Part shown: positions 1 through 6,996 of the stretch, one piece after another
Layout of the letters: every line of letters starts with the position of its first letter
Position numbering within the stretch: the first letter of the stretch is position 1
Source: Candidatus Woesearchaeota archaeon
GTDB taxonomy: Archaea; Nanobdellota; Nanobdellia; SCGC-AAA011-G17; GW2011-AR17
Assembly: GCA_009691355.1 (NCBI GenBank)
Contig: SICW01000009.1
Coordinates: 1 to 17,309, forward strand
Direction: 5' to 3'
Length of the DNA: 17,309 bases
Program-made: the position numbers and the translations under genes
Notes under the pieces: generated by a model
Told to the model about the DNA's origin: nothing
The model's input: the letters and a program-made list of their open reading frames with translations, nothing else
Database searches by the model: none

Positions 1-1016
1 GGAAATTGCACGCTAACATCCTCTAAATTTCGGGTAAACAATTTTACTGTTTCTTTGTTTCTATGAATCTGCACACGAAAGCCATCCAGTTTAGGTTCAA
101 TCATTGCTGGTTTTCCAACAACTTCAAAACCTTCAGTAATATCTTTTACTTTGGGGTACAACATAGCTTTGATAGGTTTACCTACAGTAAGGAGGGTATG
201 CTTCAATCCCTGAGGCCCATGTTCTTTCAACAGCTGCGCAAGGACACCAAAATCATTACTCACATTAAATGCACCTTGAACTTCTTCAATGAAAGAGTTA
301 TACAAATCCCTTCCTTCTTTTTCATCCTTAGGAATAAGGACTTCTTTAGGAAACTTTTTCTTTATCTCCTCAGAGAACTTTCCTTCAATATTTTTTCCAC
401 ACACAAGACATTTTTCTCCAGCAGGATTAAGTGTTTTACATGTTTCACATTGATAAAAGATTCCGATAATTCTAGGATAGAAAGTCCATACAAGGGCATC
501 ACGTAAACCACTATCCCCTACACCCGCTCGTAACTCTTCAGCAACAGTGCGAATAATATATCTTGCTTCTAGTGGTGATGCACTACTGAGAAGTTCTCCA
601 ATCAGTGCAACTTTTCTTTGAACTGTTCCATCCCCTTCCATTTCTGCAAGTTTACTAATATTATCTATGACTTTTGCAACGGTAAGTGCTTTTCCAAAGA
701 GGGTGCTTTGCTTCTTTTTTGTAATCAGTTTCTCTGCAGCAAGACCAAGGTCACCTTCTTTTTTCCACATGTCCTCAACAGTTTCTTTGTTTTCTCCTGT
801 TGCATGTGCAATAACTTTCACAAGAAGCTGAGAGCTCATCCCAAGCTTTTTATCTTCTGCCTGTGCAAAGACTCTGCCCTGAATAAGGTACACAACCTGT
901 TTGAGATCTTGCTCAGAACATTGCTTCAAAAACTCTGAAAGAAGGAAGGTTTTTTCAAGACGTTTAGATGTTTTTTCAAGTTGAACATACAGTTCAGCTA
1001 GTGTCTTGTATTGCAT
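1..1016 (-). CDS. lig: ATP-dependent DNA ligase, N-terminal 338 codons (cut by left edge)
   Basis: I translated this open frame directly; it runs off the window without a stop. It reads as an archaeal/eukaryotic-type ATP-dependent DNA ligase, which seals nicks during replication and repair. Residues 1-180 resemble the helical DNA-binding domain, with a typical ELRAGVGDSGLRDAL segment at about 161-175. The nucleotidyltransferase motif I is EPKLDGFR, with Lys309 as the expected adenylated lysine. Between them, at about residues 181-245, is an extra segment with four cysteines (Cys190, 193, 203, 206; C-x2-C-x9-C-x2-C) that looks like a zinc ribbon. As I recall, the motif I lysine of archaeal ligases without an insert lies near residue 250-260, so about 50-60 residues appear to be inserted. 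The ATG at 1014-1016 has a TATA-like box 22-32 bases upstream on this strand, consistent with a leaderless mRNA. Motifs III-VI and the OB domain lie outside the window. Confidence 0.94.
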   Translation of the reverse strand, partial: MQYKTLAELYVQLEKTSKRLEKTFLLSEFLKQCSEQDLKQVVYLIQGRVFAQAEDKKLGMSSQLLVKVIAHATGENKETVEDMWKKEGDLGLAAEKLITKKKQSTLFGKALTVAKVIDNISKLAEMEGDGTVQRKVALIGELLSSASPLEARYIIRTVAEELRAGVGDSGLRDALVWTFYPRIIGIFYQCETCKTLNPAGEKCLVCGKNIEGKFSEEIKKKFPKEVLIPKDEKEGRDLYNSFIEEVQGAFNVSNDFGVLAQLLKEHGPQGLKHTLLTVGKPIKAMLYPKVKDITEGFEVVGKPAMIEPKLDGFRVQIHRNKETVKLFTRNLEDVSVQF

Positions 1017-1023
1017 GGAAAGA

Positions 1024-1048
1024 TTAATAAGTTCAATTTATATAAATA
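1024..1048. promoter_or_regulatory. Divergent promoter region, ligase / coiled-coil membrane protein
   Basis: Two TATA-like elements lie between the divergent ATGs at 1016 (minus) and 1054 (plus). TTTATATAAAT at about 1038-1048 is centred about 27 bases from the ligase ATG. TTAATAA at 1024-1030 is centred about 27 bases from the plus-strand ATG. Both spacings fit archaeal leaderless transcription. Assignment is by spacing only. Confidence 0.55.
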
Positions 1049-1053
1049 TTCCT

Positions 1054-2043
1054 ATGTTTGGTTTGGATTTCCTAGGCGGTGGTGTACTAGCTTTTGTTGT
1101 TGTTCTTGTAGCAATCTTTATTCTTGGGATTATATACAAAATAATTATTGCTCCTATCCTTAGACTATTCGGTTTTGGTGTAAAAGGTATGGGAAAATCT
1201 GCAGACCTTGCAATGAATAATTGGGTTGATTCCTGGAATAGAGAAAGAAAGGGAGGAGAACGAGAGAGAAGAGAATACGCAGAAGAAGGTCAGGCCCAGG
1301 CTCTCACACAGAGAAGTGAACAGGTAAATCAACAAGTAGGAAGAATTCTCAGTGAAGCAGGCAGCACACAAAATTTGGGTCAAGAAAAAGTAGATGCACT
1401 CAAAGCGTTACTCAAAGAACAAGAAGATCTTTTAGACCAGGATAGAAATCTTTTTAAGGATTTAGAAACAAACTATGGTGCCGATAGAAAAAATATAAGA
1501 ACGATTACAGATGATTTAAAAACGGTTTTCCGTGCAGAACGAGATATAGAACGCCGTTCTTTAGACATACAAAGAGAAATTGAAAGGTATACACAAGGAG
1601 ATCCCAACTATTCAAAAATTGCAGCAATTTGTGAGCAAGTAAAACTCTTTGAAACACAAATACAGGATATAGAAGCAAGGGATATTGATCTTGCAAGGCA
1701 GTTACAAGCTATTACAGAGAATAGAAGAAGAGTAGTAAAGGTAATTCGGATAATTCTAGAGGATAGCCGTGCAACAATGAAAAAAGAGCCTATTCTTCCA
1801 GAGCTTCCTCATCTCATGGAGAATCAACAAAGAGTAGAACAAGGAATGCAACAACTTCTTGCCTTGAATGAAGAAGCAAAGTCTTTGATTACAGATCATA
1901 CAGCATTGCTTCAGCCTTTAGAGAATATTACTGGGCAAGTAACTCCCTTATTAGAACAGCAAGAAGGGTTCATACGTGCAAGTCTTGTAAAGCTTGCAGA
2001 ACTCGCTGCTGCAGGTGCTATTCCCAAAAAAACGGCAGCGTAA
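1054..2043 (+). CDS. Membrane-anchored coiled-coil protein of unknown function
   Basis: A 329-residue protein I do not recognise. Residues 9-36 form one hydrophobic membrane segment, followed by a glycine-rich and basic linker (38-75). From about 85 to 315 the protein is almost entirely charged, Gln/Glu-rich helix, predicted to be coiled coil; a break near 178-188 and a Pro-rich hinge at 245-253 suggest three helical segments. The protein is probably anchored by its N-terminus with the coiled coil on one side of the membrane, and a structural, tethering or envelope role is possible. The frame extends upstream to a TTG at 1006 and an ATG at 1015, but both overlap the divergent ligase gene. ATG 1054 has a TATA-like box at the right distance, so I prefer it. 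Only 33 bases separate it from the downstream nitroreductase, which appears to have its own promoter. Confidence 0.8.
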   Translation: MFGLDFLGGGVLAFVVVLVAIFILGIIYKIIIAPILRLFGFGVKGMGKSADLAMNNWVDSWNRERKGGERERREYAEEGQAQALTQRSEQVNQQVGRILSEAGSTQNLGQEKVDALKALLKEQEDLLDQDRNLFKDLETNYGADRKNIRTITDDLKTVFRAERDIERRSLDIQREIERYTQGDPNYSKIAAICEQVKLFETQIQDIEARDIDLARQLQAITENRRRVVKVIRIILEDSRATMKKEPILPELPHLMENQQRVEQGMQQLLALNEEAKSLITDHTALLQPLENITGQVTPLLEQQEGFIRASLVKLAELAAAGAIPKKTAA

Positions 2044-2046
2044 GCC

Positions 2047-2071
2047 TTTTAAACTTTCTACCTATAAAAAT
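2047..2071 (+). promoter_or_regulatory. Probable TATA elements of the nitroreductase gene
   Basis: TTTTAAAC (2047-2054) is centred about 27 bases before ATG 2077, the spacing seen at other leaderless starts here. A second AT-rich element, CTATAAAAAT (2062-2071), is too close to the ATG to serve a leaderless start. Confidence 0.4.
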
Positions 2072-2076
2072 ATCTA

Positions 2077-2685
2077 ATGGAATTTAAGAATGTCTACCTT
2101 GGTCGTCGTGCAGTGCGAAGATACAAGGATAAAGAAGTTTCTTTAGATCTTATTGGAGAAATAATTGATCTTGCAGGCTTTGCTCCCTCTTCTGGAAATG
2201 TACAAAATTGGCGTTTCATCATTGTCACAGAACAAGCCAAGAGACAACAAATCGCAGATGCTGCTTTAGAACAAGGGTGGATGCTCGAAGCACCTGTATA
2301 CCTTATTGTATGCAATGATCATAAAGATGTAGAAGCACACTATGGAAAACTCGGAAAAATGTACAGTATACAAAATTGTGCAGTAATCAGTTTTGGGGTT
2401 ATGCTTGCTGCATATGATAAAGGCCTTTCTTCTTGTTGGGTAGGTGCCTTTGATAATGAAGCAGTACAAAGAATTTTAGGTATTCCAGAGGATATGGATC
2501 CAGAAGTGATTATTACTTTGGGGTATGGGGATGAAACAAAAAAAGCTTCTTTGCGAGAGGACCCAAGGTATATTTCTTATTTTAATAGCTGGGGGTCAAC
2601 ATCAACGAATTTTCCTTCACATCTAGACAAATTAAAAAGTCTCGTAGACATTAAAAAACAAATACAAAAAATAAAGAAAAAATAA
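2077..2685 (+). CDS. Nitroreductase-family FMN oxidoreductase
   Basis: A 202-residue protein of the nitroreductase superfamily, flavoenzymes that usually bind FMN as dimers and reduce nitro compounds, quinones or other substrates with NAD(P)H. Visible family features are the N-terminal RRAVRRYKDKEV phosphate-binding segment (residues 9-20), the APSSGNVQNWRFIIV block at about 36-50, and the C-terminal segment around residues 100-155 with GLSSCWVGAF followed by a LGIPEDMDPEVIITLGYG stretch. Length is normal for a compact member. The physiological substrate cannot be read from the sequence. The gene stands alone, convergent with the rpoK end of the exosome superoperon 5 bases away. Its last residues are very Lys-rich, from the A-rich DNA that also forms the opposing terminator. 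Confidence 0.92.
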   Translation: MEFKNVYLGRRAVRRYKDKEVSLDLIGEIIDLAGFAPSSGNVQNWRFIIVTEQAKRQQIADAALEQGWMLEAPVYLIVCNDHKDVEAHYGKLGKMYSIQNCAVISFGVMLAAYDKGLSSCWVGAFDNEAVQRILGIPEDMDPEVIITLGYGDETKKASLREDPRYISYFNSWGSTSTNFPSHLDKLKSLVDIKKQIQKIKKK

Positions 2686-2700
2686 AAAAATTATTTTTTA
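2650..2700. terminator. A/T-rich convergent termination region
   Basis: On the minus strand the rpoK stop (2691-2693) is followed at once by several T-runs (complement of the A-runs at 2653-2690), a typical archaeal oligo-U terminator, placed inside the nitroreductase 3' end. On the plus strand the nitroreductase stop is followed by TTATTTTTTA (2691-2700), which could end that transcript. The two halves of 2684-2699 are partly complementary. Confidence 0.6.
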
Positions 2701-2903
2701 GACTTTTCAGGGAAAGGTCTTTTCACACTCAGAGGAAGAATTCCCTCTTCAAACTCTTTTCTTGCAATATTAATTGGGTTGTACTTCATCCTCTCAAAAT
2801 CTTCTTTTTTCATTTTCAGTAAGATAGGTGCTCCCATTGCTATTTGCAAAGCTCGTGCTCCAATAATTCTTGCCCGTTCATACTTTGTAAACTCTTCTTT
2901 CAT
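2691..2903 (-). CDS. rpoK: DNA-directed RNA polymerase subunit K (Rpb6/omega homologue)
   Basis: A 70-residue protein matching archaeal RpoK, the counterpart of eukaryotic Rpb6 and bacterial omega, a small polymerase assembly and stability subunit. The core block KYERARIIGARALQIAMGAP at about residues 7-26 and the C-terminal block with NPINIARKEFEEGILPLSV are characteristic, and the length is normal. Its ATG overlaps the rrp42 stop by 4 bases (ATGA), and a strong SD (GGAGG at 2912-2916, 8 bases before the ATG) is encoded by tandem Arg codons of rrp42. It is the last gene of the superoperon. This is unusual: archaeal rpoK more often sits with ribosomal protein and rpoN genes, and this operon usually continues with rpl37ae and rpoP. 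Confidence 0.93.
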   Translation of the reverse strand: MKEEFTKYERARIIGARALQIAMGAPILLKMKKEDFERMKYNPINIARKEFEEGILPLSVKRPFPEKSKK

Positions 2904-3676
2904 TTGAAGTGCCTCCTAAGTTCTTGCGTTTTCTTCTCTGCAATATCAAGGACATTACTAATTTCTTCTGAGCTAAAAGGAGAATCTCCACCTTTTTGCA
3001 TTGCGCAGATCTTCCCTTCTTCTGTAAAGACAACGCTCAATCGTGCATTAGAAGCAAGTTCTTCTTCAATAGTCAGATCAACAAGAAGTTCATTGTTTAC
3101 TCTCCACACGGTACAAGAGATAGGGAGCTTTATCAGAGGTACTTTTGTCTTGGTCTTTTGGGAGTAATCGATCTTCATATTCTCATCAAGTTTGGGAAAT
3201 GTTGCATCTCTAATTGCCGCAATTGCCGCAAGTGCACAGGCATCAAAAAGATTTCCAGCTGCATTGATAGGATAAATATCAATAAAGAGGAGCCAAACTT
3301 TTTCTCCTTCCTTCACACAGAGTTTCTTAAAGTCTAATGATTTACTTTCTCTTATACCTCTATCAGTTACTCGAGAGAGCTCAATAGCATCAATACTTGG
3401 AGGTCCTGATTCAAAGAGTGGAGAAGACAATGGCAATAACTCAACATTCACCATAATAGACCCTTCACCGGGTTTATCAGAGAAAGGAGTTCCTAATTCC
3501 ATTTTGACACCAGCAACAACTTCTGTATCTCCAATCTTTACTCGTGCAGAACCTTCTGCAGATTTAGAAGAGATGCCGTACTCAATTTCAATGTGCCTAT
3601 ATTCATCAAACTTCCTTCCATCCATTCGTGCATTTTTTGCAATAACAGATTCAATATAATCTCTTGAGATCATCAT
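2900..3676 (-). CDS. rrp42: Exosome complex subunit Rrp42
   Basis: A 258-residue RNase PH-fold protein, the non-catalytic partner of Rrp41 in the hexameric archaeal exosome ring, which degrades and tails RNA 3' to 5' with phosphate. Family features include the start ISRDYIESVIAKNARMDGRKFDEYR, the GSARVKIGDTEVVAGVKMELG block (about 42-62), the DRGIRESKSLDF segment (about 107-118) and LLFIDIYPINAAGNLFDACALAA (about 129-151). Length is normal. The start overlaps the rrp41 stop as ATGA (3673-3676). Two ATGs are adjacent; the SD GGAGG at 3684-3688 is 7 bases before the first and 10 before the second, so I chose the first. Translational coupling with rrp41 fits equal stoichiometry in the ring. Confidence 0.96.
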   Translation of the reverse strand: MMISRDYIESVIAKNARMDGRKFDEYRHIEIEYGISSKSAEGSARVKIGDTEVVAGVKMELGTPFSDKPGEGSIMVNVELLPLSSPLFESGPPSIDAIELSRVTDRGIRESKSLDFKKLCVKEGEKVWLLFIDIYPINAAGNLFDACALAAIAAIRDATFPKLDENMKIDYSQKTKTKVPLIKLPISCTVWRVNNELLVDLTIEEELASNARLSVVFTEEGKICAMQKGGDSPFSSEEISNVLDIAEKKTQELRRHFK

Positions 3677-4383
3677 TGTGTTGCCTCCACAGTGTACTTT
3701 GCACGTAATGCTGCTTTTTGTACTTCATATATTTTTTTACAAGCTTCTTTTCCAGCTTCAATTGCTTTGAGGAGTTGTTCTTTACTGATCTCACCATCAA
3801 GTTGAAGAAGGGTAATTTCTTCAGTTCGTGGAAGCATTGCAATAGGAATATCTACTGCTCCGCCTTCAAAATCTTCTTCTGTTTTATCCAGGTCTACAAC
3901 AACTTGATCTCCAACAAGACCACAAGATATTGCACACACAAGATCTTTCATATCAAATCCTGCATCTGCAAGTGCAAGGGATGCTGCGCATATTCCTGCA
4001 CATCTAGTTCCTGCATCTGTTTGTATGAGTTCAATATAGACATCAACAACAGCTTTAGGAAATTCGCTTAAATCAAGAACAGGCTCAAATGCCTTTTCTA
4101 TAACCAGGCTAATTTCTTTACTACGTCTGTTTGCACCTGGTCGTACTCGTTCTCCAGATCCTGAAAATGCCATCATATTATAGTTACATCGCAGTACTGC
4201 AGTATGAGGTTTTTGAAGGAACTTCGGAAACAAGTCTTTTGGACCATACACTGCTGCAATCGCAATAGTTTTTCCGATCTGGAATCGTGCAGAACCAACT
4301 GCATTCTTGATAACTCCAACCTCAGCTTTCATTGGTCGACATTCATCAAATTTTCTTCCATCACTACGTTTCGTATATTTCAT
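3673..4383 (-). CDS. rrp41: Exosome complex catalytic subunit Rrp41
   Basis: A 236-residue RNase PH-fold protein, the active phosphorolytic exoribonuclease subunit of the archaeal exosome. Signature segments are SDGRKFDECRPMKAEVGV near the N-terminus, RCNYNMMAFSGSGERVRPGANRRSKEIS at about 65-92 (Arg patch for RNA and phosphate), and QTDAGTRCAGICAASLAL at about 121-138. Asp178 in the GAVDIPIAMLP block corresponds to the catalytic aspartate of the family (Asp182 in Saccharolobus solfataricus Rrp41), so the enzyme should be active. The ATG overlaps the rrp4 stop as ATGA (4380-4383), with an SD (GGAGA, 4391-4395) 7 bases upstream. Length and motif set are normal. Confidence 0.97.
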   Translation of the reverse strand: MKYTKRSDGRKFDECRPMKAEVGVIKNAVGSARFQIGKTIAIAAVYGPKDLFPKFLQKPHTAVLRCNYNMMAFSGSGERVRPGANRRSKEISLVIEKAFEPVLDLSEFPKAVVDVYIELIQTDAGTRCAGICAASLALADAGFDMKDLVCAISCGLVGDQVVVDLDKTEEDFEGGAVDIPIAMLPRTEEITLLQLDGEISKEQLLKAIEAGKEACKKIYEVQKAALRAKYTVEATQ

Positions 4384-5081
4384 TTTTGACTCTCCAGCGC
4401 ATGTTTCGCAAGAAACTCCTCAACTTTTTTGGTCAGTCCGGAGGTATGCGCCTTTTCATTGATAAGTAGAATTGCATCACTTGCAATTTTTTCTGCTTCT
4501 GGACTTGCTCCATGGATCCAAATTCTTCCATTTTGCCCTGCAAAAATATTACAGCCAGTTTTATCTTTAATCAGAGAAATCATACTTCCTTGTTTTCCCA
4601 CAACACGTGGAACTTTTGAAGAAGTAATTTCTAAGATTTTCCCGCCAATCAATTTTCTAAGACCGGGTCCTTTCATAGTAAGGTCAATATTACCTTCTTT
4701 GGTGACATTGTTTACTCGTGTAAGAATAATTTCACCAACTGCAAAATAGTCGCTGAGGCTAGATCCTCTTTCAATGAAATCTGCTGTTGCATCTTTCATA
4801 GAAAGCGATGCTTCATACGCATAGCCAATATCAACAAACCATGAGCTATAAGACATATCTTTAACAAATCCTATAACAACATCGTCACGTCTTGGGACAT
4901 ATCGCCCACTTAGTGGAATAACATTGATAATTCTTCCACTGACATTCATGAGACCTAAACGGGAAGAGAGTATATGATCTCCTTCTCTATAAGCTCCTTT
5001 GCCAGGAAGAAAATCCATTCCTTCTGCAAGAGTATCCCCGGGGATTACCACTTGCCTTTCTTCTACTACTAATGTACTCAT
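4380..5081 (-). CDS. rrp4: Exosome complex RNA-binding cap subunit Rrp4
   Basis: A 233-residue protein that caps the Rrp41-Rrp42 ring and feeds RNA to it. It has an N-terminal domain (about 1-60, with VVIPGDTLAEG), an S1 domain (about 65-140), and a KH domain (about 147-215) with the GxxG loop in VVGKQGSMISLIKDKTGCNI. An SD (AAGGAG, complement of 5091-5096) overlaps the stop of the upstream SBDS gene, 9 bases before the ATG. Organisation and length match archaeal Rrp4. The alternative cap subunit Csl4 is not present in this window. Confidence 0.96.
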   Translation of the reverse strand: MSTLVVEERQVVIPGDTLAEGMDFLPGKGAYREGDHILSSRLGLMNVSGRIINVIPLSGRYVPRRDDVVIGFVKDMSYSSWFVDIGYAYEASLSMKDATADFIERGSSLSDYFAVGEIILTRVNNVTKEGNIDLTMKGPGLRKLIGGKILEITSSKVPRVVGKQGSMISLIKDKTGCNIFAGQNGRIWIHGASPEAEKIASDAILLINEKAHTSGLTKKVEEFLAKHALESQK

Positions 5082-5094
5082 TTTTTATTTCTCC

Positions 5095-5796
5095 TTATCG
5101 TTTATTGATAATAGTAATCTCAACTTCTCCTTTTGTAATTTTATTTAACTGTTGTTCAATCTCTTCCTGTATTCCTGCAGGGATTTCCACAATAACTTTG
5201 AGACTTCCATCACTTCCCCATTGTTCTTTGAGAATTTTCATAGTTCTCTTCACATGGCCAAATGCAGCCTCTGCATGTTTTACAGGTATAAGCAATTCCA
5301 ATTCTCGAACTTCCATTTTGATAGGAATCAATGGTCTGAGTTTTGTAATCACGTCTTGTACTTGCATCTCAACAGAATGAAATTCATCAATCTTAATTTT
5401 TGCTTCTTCCATTAAAGTTTCAATTCGTTGTGGTGGATGAGGATGTCCAGTTTTTGCATCAACTGCATTTCGATGAATAAATGCAACAATTTGCTTCCTT
5501 TTTTCTTCTCTGAGCTTGTTTCTATGCTCGGCAGTGATTTGTATCTCCCCTTTTTTAATGATTATTTCTGCAATCGCATCTGCCTTATCTGTTTTGAAAA
5601 GCTTCTTCATTTCATTTTCTGAAGCTCGGATGCCTTTTTTTGCATCCTTAAATATTTCCTTCGTTGCAAGAACTTCAGAAAGGTTTGCAAGTTTTCCTTC
5701 TCTGTATGCTAATGCTTTATCACAATCTACTAGAATCTCGAAGGTATCTCCTTCTTTCTTCAGTCGTGCAATAATTGCTTGATCTACTCGTACCAT
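5095..5796 (-). CDS. SBDS-family ribosome maturation factor (Sdo1 homologue)
   Basis: A 233-residue protein of the Shwachman-Bodian-Diamond syndrome family. In eukaryotes SBDS/Sdo1, with the EFL1 GTPase, releases the anti-association factor eIF6 from 60S subunits; archaeal homologues are thought to act in large-subunit maturation. Visible blocks are the N-terminal FYSH-like domain (about 1-90, with FEILVDCDKALAYREG and LSEVLATKEIF), the middle helical domain with HRNAVDAKTGHPHPPQRIE (about 108-126), and the C-terminal ferredoxin-like domain (about 160-233). Only two bases separate its ATG from the psmA stop, and the SD is weak (AAGGT, inside the psmA end), suggesting translational coupling. 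Its place between psmA and rrp4 is the widely conserved archaeal arrangement. Confidence 0.95.
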   Translation of the reverse strand: MVRVDQAIIARLKKEGDTFEILVDCDKALAYREGKLANLSEVLATKEIFKDAKKGIRASENEMKKLFKTDKADAIAEIIIKKGEIQITAEHRNKLREEKRKQIVAFIHRNAVDAKTGHPHPPQRIETLMEEAKIKIDEFHSVEMQVQDVITKLRPLIPIKMEVRELELLIPVKHAEAAFGHVKRTMKILKEQWGSDGSLKVIVEIPAGIQEEIEQQLNKITKGEVEITIINKR

Positions 5797-5798
5797 TT

Positions 5799-6503
5799 TT
5801 ATACCTTAAACTTCTTTTTGTCAATAAATTGGAAACTCTTTTCTTTCACATCAACAAATGCTCCATCAATTCTTCGTGCATCAAAGTCTTTTCCTAGTAC
5901 TTTCTTTAGTGCGCGAATACACATTTTGATCGCATCATCCATACTCATAGTCTCAGAGTATTCTTTATACAAGAGTTCTTTTACTGCGTCAGCACCTTCG
6001 CCAAGTGTAGCAGCTTTATACTCAAAGAAAATCCCTGTTGGCTCTGTGCTATAAAGTACTGGTTTTTCATCATCAACACCAATAAAAAGAATGCTTACTC
6101 CAAATGGTCGTGCGCCACCATATTGTGTATATGACTGTTTGATATCAGAAATGTCTTTGACAAGTGCAATAGTATCCATAGGTACAGAATACGTAATTTG
6201 ATGCTGTTGAGCAATAAGTTGTGCTCTTTCCACAAGGACCCTTCCATCCATAATATATCCTGTAGCAGTAGCTCCGATGTGCTTATCAATTTGGAATATT
6301 TTTTCTACAGCTTCTGCAACAATGAGCTTATCTGCAACTCGTTTATCCGCAATGAGAATAACCCCATCCTTGCAAACAACTCCAATTGCAGTAGATCCTT
6401 GTTTCACTGCTTCTTTTGCATATTCTACCTGCAATAATCGTCCATCCGGACTAAACATGGTACTTGCCCTATCGTACCCCATCATTTGGTGTGTTCCTTC
6501 CAT
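5799..6503 (-). CDS. psmA: Proteasome subunit alpha
   Basis: A 234-residue alpha subunit forming the outer, gating rings of the 20S proteasome. The N-terminus carries the alpha signature (YDRASTMFSPDGRLLQVEYA, residues 10-29) with the Tyr-Asp-Arg gate residues. There is no propeptide threonine, so it is not a beta subunit. Lys68 in VEKIFQID corresponds to the pocket lysine that receives C-terminal HbYX tails of the PAN ATPase (Lys66 in Thermoplasma, by alignment from memory). A strong SD (AAAGGAGG, complement of 6512-6519) overlaps the stop of the upstream Pop5 gene. No beta subunit or ATPase gene is in the window. Confidence 0.97.
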   Translation of the reverse strand: MEGTHQMMGYDRASTMFSPDGRLLQVEYAKEAVKQGSTAIGVVCKDGVILIADKRVADKLIVAEAVEKIFQIDKHIGATATGYIMDGRVLVERAQLIAQQHQITYSVPMDTIALVKDISDIKQSYTQYGGARPFGVSILFIGVDDEKPVLYSTEPTGIFFEYKAATLGEGADAVKELLYKEYSETMSMDDAIKMCIRALKKVLGKDFDARRIDGAFVDVKEKSFQFIDKKKFKV

Positions 6504-6511
6504 TTTTTGTT

Positions 6512-6519
6512 TCCTCCTT
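6512..6519 (-). promoter_or_regulatory. Strong Shine-Dalgarno of psmA overlapping the rnp2 stop
   Basis: The minus strand reads AAAGGAGG 8 bases before the psmA ATG, sharing bases with the TAA stop of rnp2 (6519-6521). It is the clearest SD in the window and shows that internal genes of the superoperon use SD-led initiation. Confidence 0.75.
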
Positions 6520-6854
6520 TAAAAATATGAACTCCGTATTTTTTCTAATGCACCTGAAACCCCAATACTTCGAATAATAGCCTTTTTACTGCCTAATTCT
6601 TGTACCAGTGCTAATGATGCCTTAATATCATCAACATATTTTGTATTAACTTTAATAATACCTCTGTTTTGTTTCCAATCATTGAGAAAGAGAACGCCTG
6701 CTCGAGCCATACCCAGGTCTCCAAGAAACCCTTTCATGCTCTGCTCTATGCTTTTTTTTGCATGATCCAAATCTATTTTCCCATCAGTATACACTTCAAA
6801 AGCGATATAACGCTTCTTTTCACGCAAACTTGGGATTAAAGGTCTTAATTTCAT
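6519..6854 (-). CDS. rnp2: Ribonuclease P protein component 2 (Pop5)
   Basis: A 111-residue protein of the Pop5/Rpp14 family, one of the protein subunits that support archaeal RNase P RNA in removing 5' leaders from precursor tRNAs. The opening MKLRPLIPSLREKKRYIAFEV closely matches archaeal Pop5, and the middle (about 47-75: GMARAGVLFLNDWKQNRGIIKVNTKYVD) and end (SIGVSGALEKI) blocks fit an alpha-beta RRM-like fold. It is the first gene of the superoperon. The ATG at 6852-6854 is preceded by a weak SD-like AGGTCA and, about 65-75 bases upstream, a good TATA box, so this mRNA probably has a short leader rather than being leaderless. Its partner Rpp30, often adjacent in archaea, is absent here. 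Confidence 0.94.
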   Translation of the reverse strand: MKLRPLIPSLREKKRYIAFEVYTDGKIDLDHAKKSIEQSMKGFLGDLGMARAGVLFLNDWKQNRGIIKVNTKYVDDIKASLALVQELGSKKAIIRSIGVSGALEKIRSSYF

Positions 6855-6919
6855 GTGTGACCTAGAGAATCTAATGCTATCCGTTTCTCTTCTCTCTACA
6901 ATCTAAAAGAAAGCTCTAA

Positions 6920-6930
6920 CCTTTATATAG
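6920..6930 (-). promoter_or_regulatory. TATA box, probable promoter of the rnp2-to-rpoK superoperon
   Basis: The minus strand reads CTATATAAAGG. Transcription would start about 25 bases downstream (near 6900), giving a leader of roughly 45 bases before rnp2. On the plus strand the same bases lie only 5-12 before an in-frame ATG at 6934, too close to drive it, so I assign the box to the minus strand. Confidence 0.6.
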
Positions 6931-6964
6931 TTTATGGTAGGCCTAGAGGATAATCAGGAAATAA

Positions 6965-6974
6965 CATTTATAAA
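6965..6974 (+). promoter_or_regulatory. TATA box of dphB
   Basis: CATTTATAAA is centred about 27 bases before ATG 6997. This decides the dphB start and implies a leaderless transcript. Confidence 0.6.
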
Positions 6975-6996
6975 GGAGAACAAAACCTTTTCACCC

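Noticed and set aside
63..938. Plus-strand open frames of 147 and 106 residues
   Set aside because: They lie antisense within the DNA ligase gene, and their Phe/Cys/Ser-rich translations are typical of reversed Lys/Glu-rich coding sequence.
3718..4071. Plus-strand open frame of 117 residues with many Cys, Phe and Ser
   Set aside because: Antisense shadow of rrp41, which is firmly identified.
2691..6854. Possibility that the window holds a defence or mobile system in this block
   Set aside because: All seven genes match conserved archaeal housekeeping families in a known superoperon arrangement.
6934..6996. Longer dphB start at ATG 6934 with a TATA-like element just before it
   Set aside because: The added 21 residues do not resemble the family N-terminus and the TATA element is only 5-12 bases from that ATG. 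The start at 6997 has both family match and spacing.
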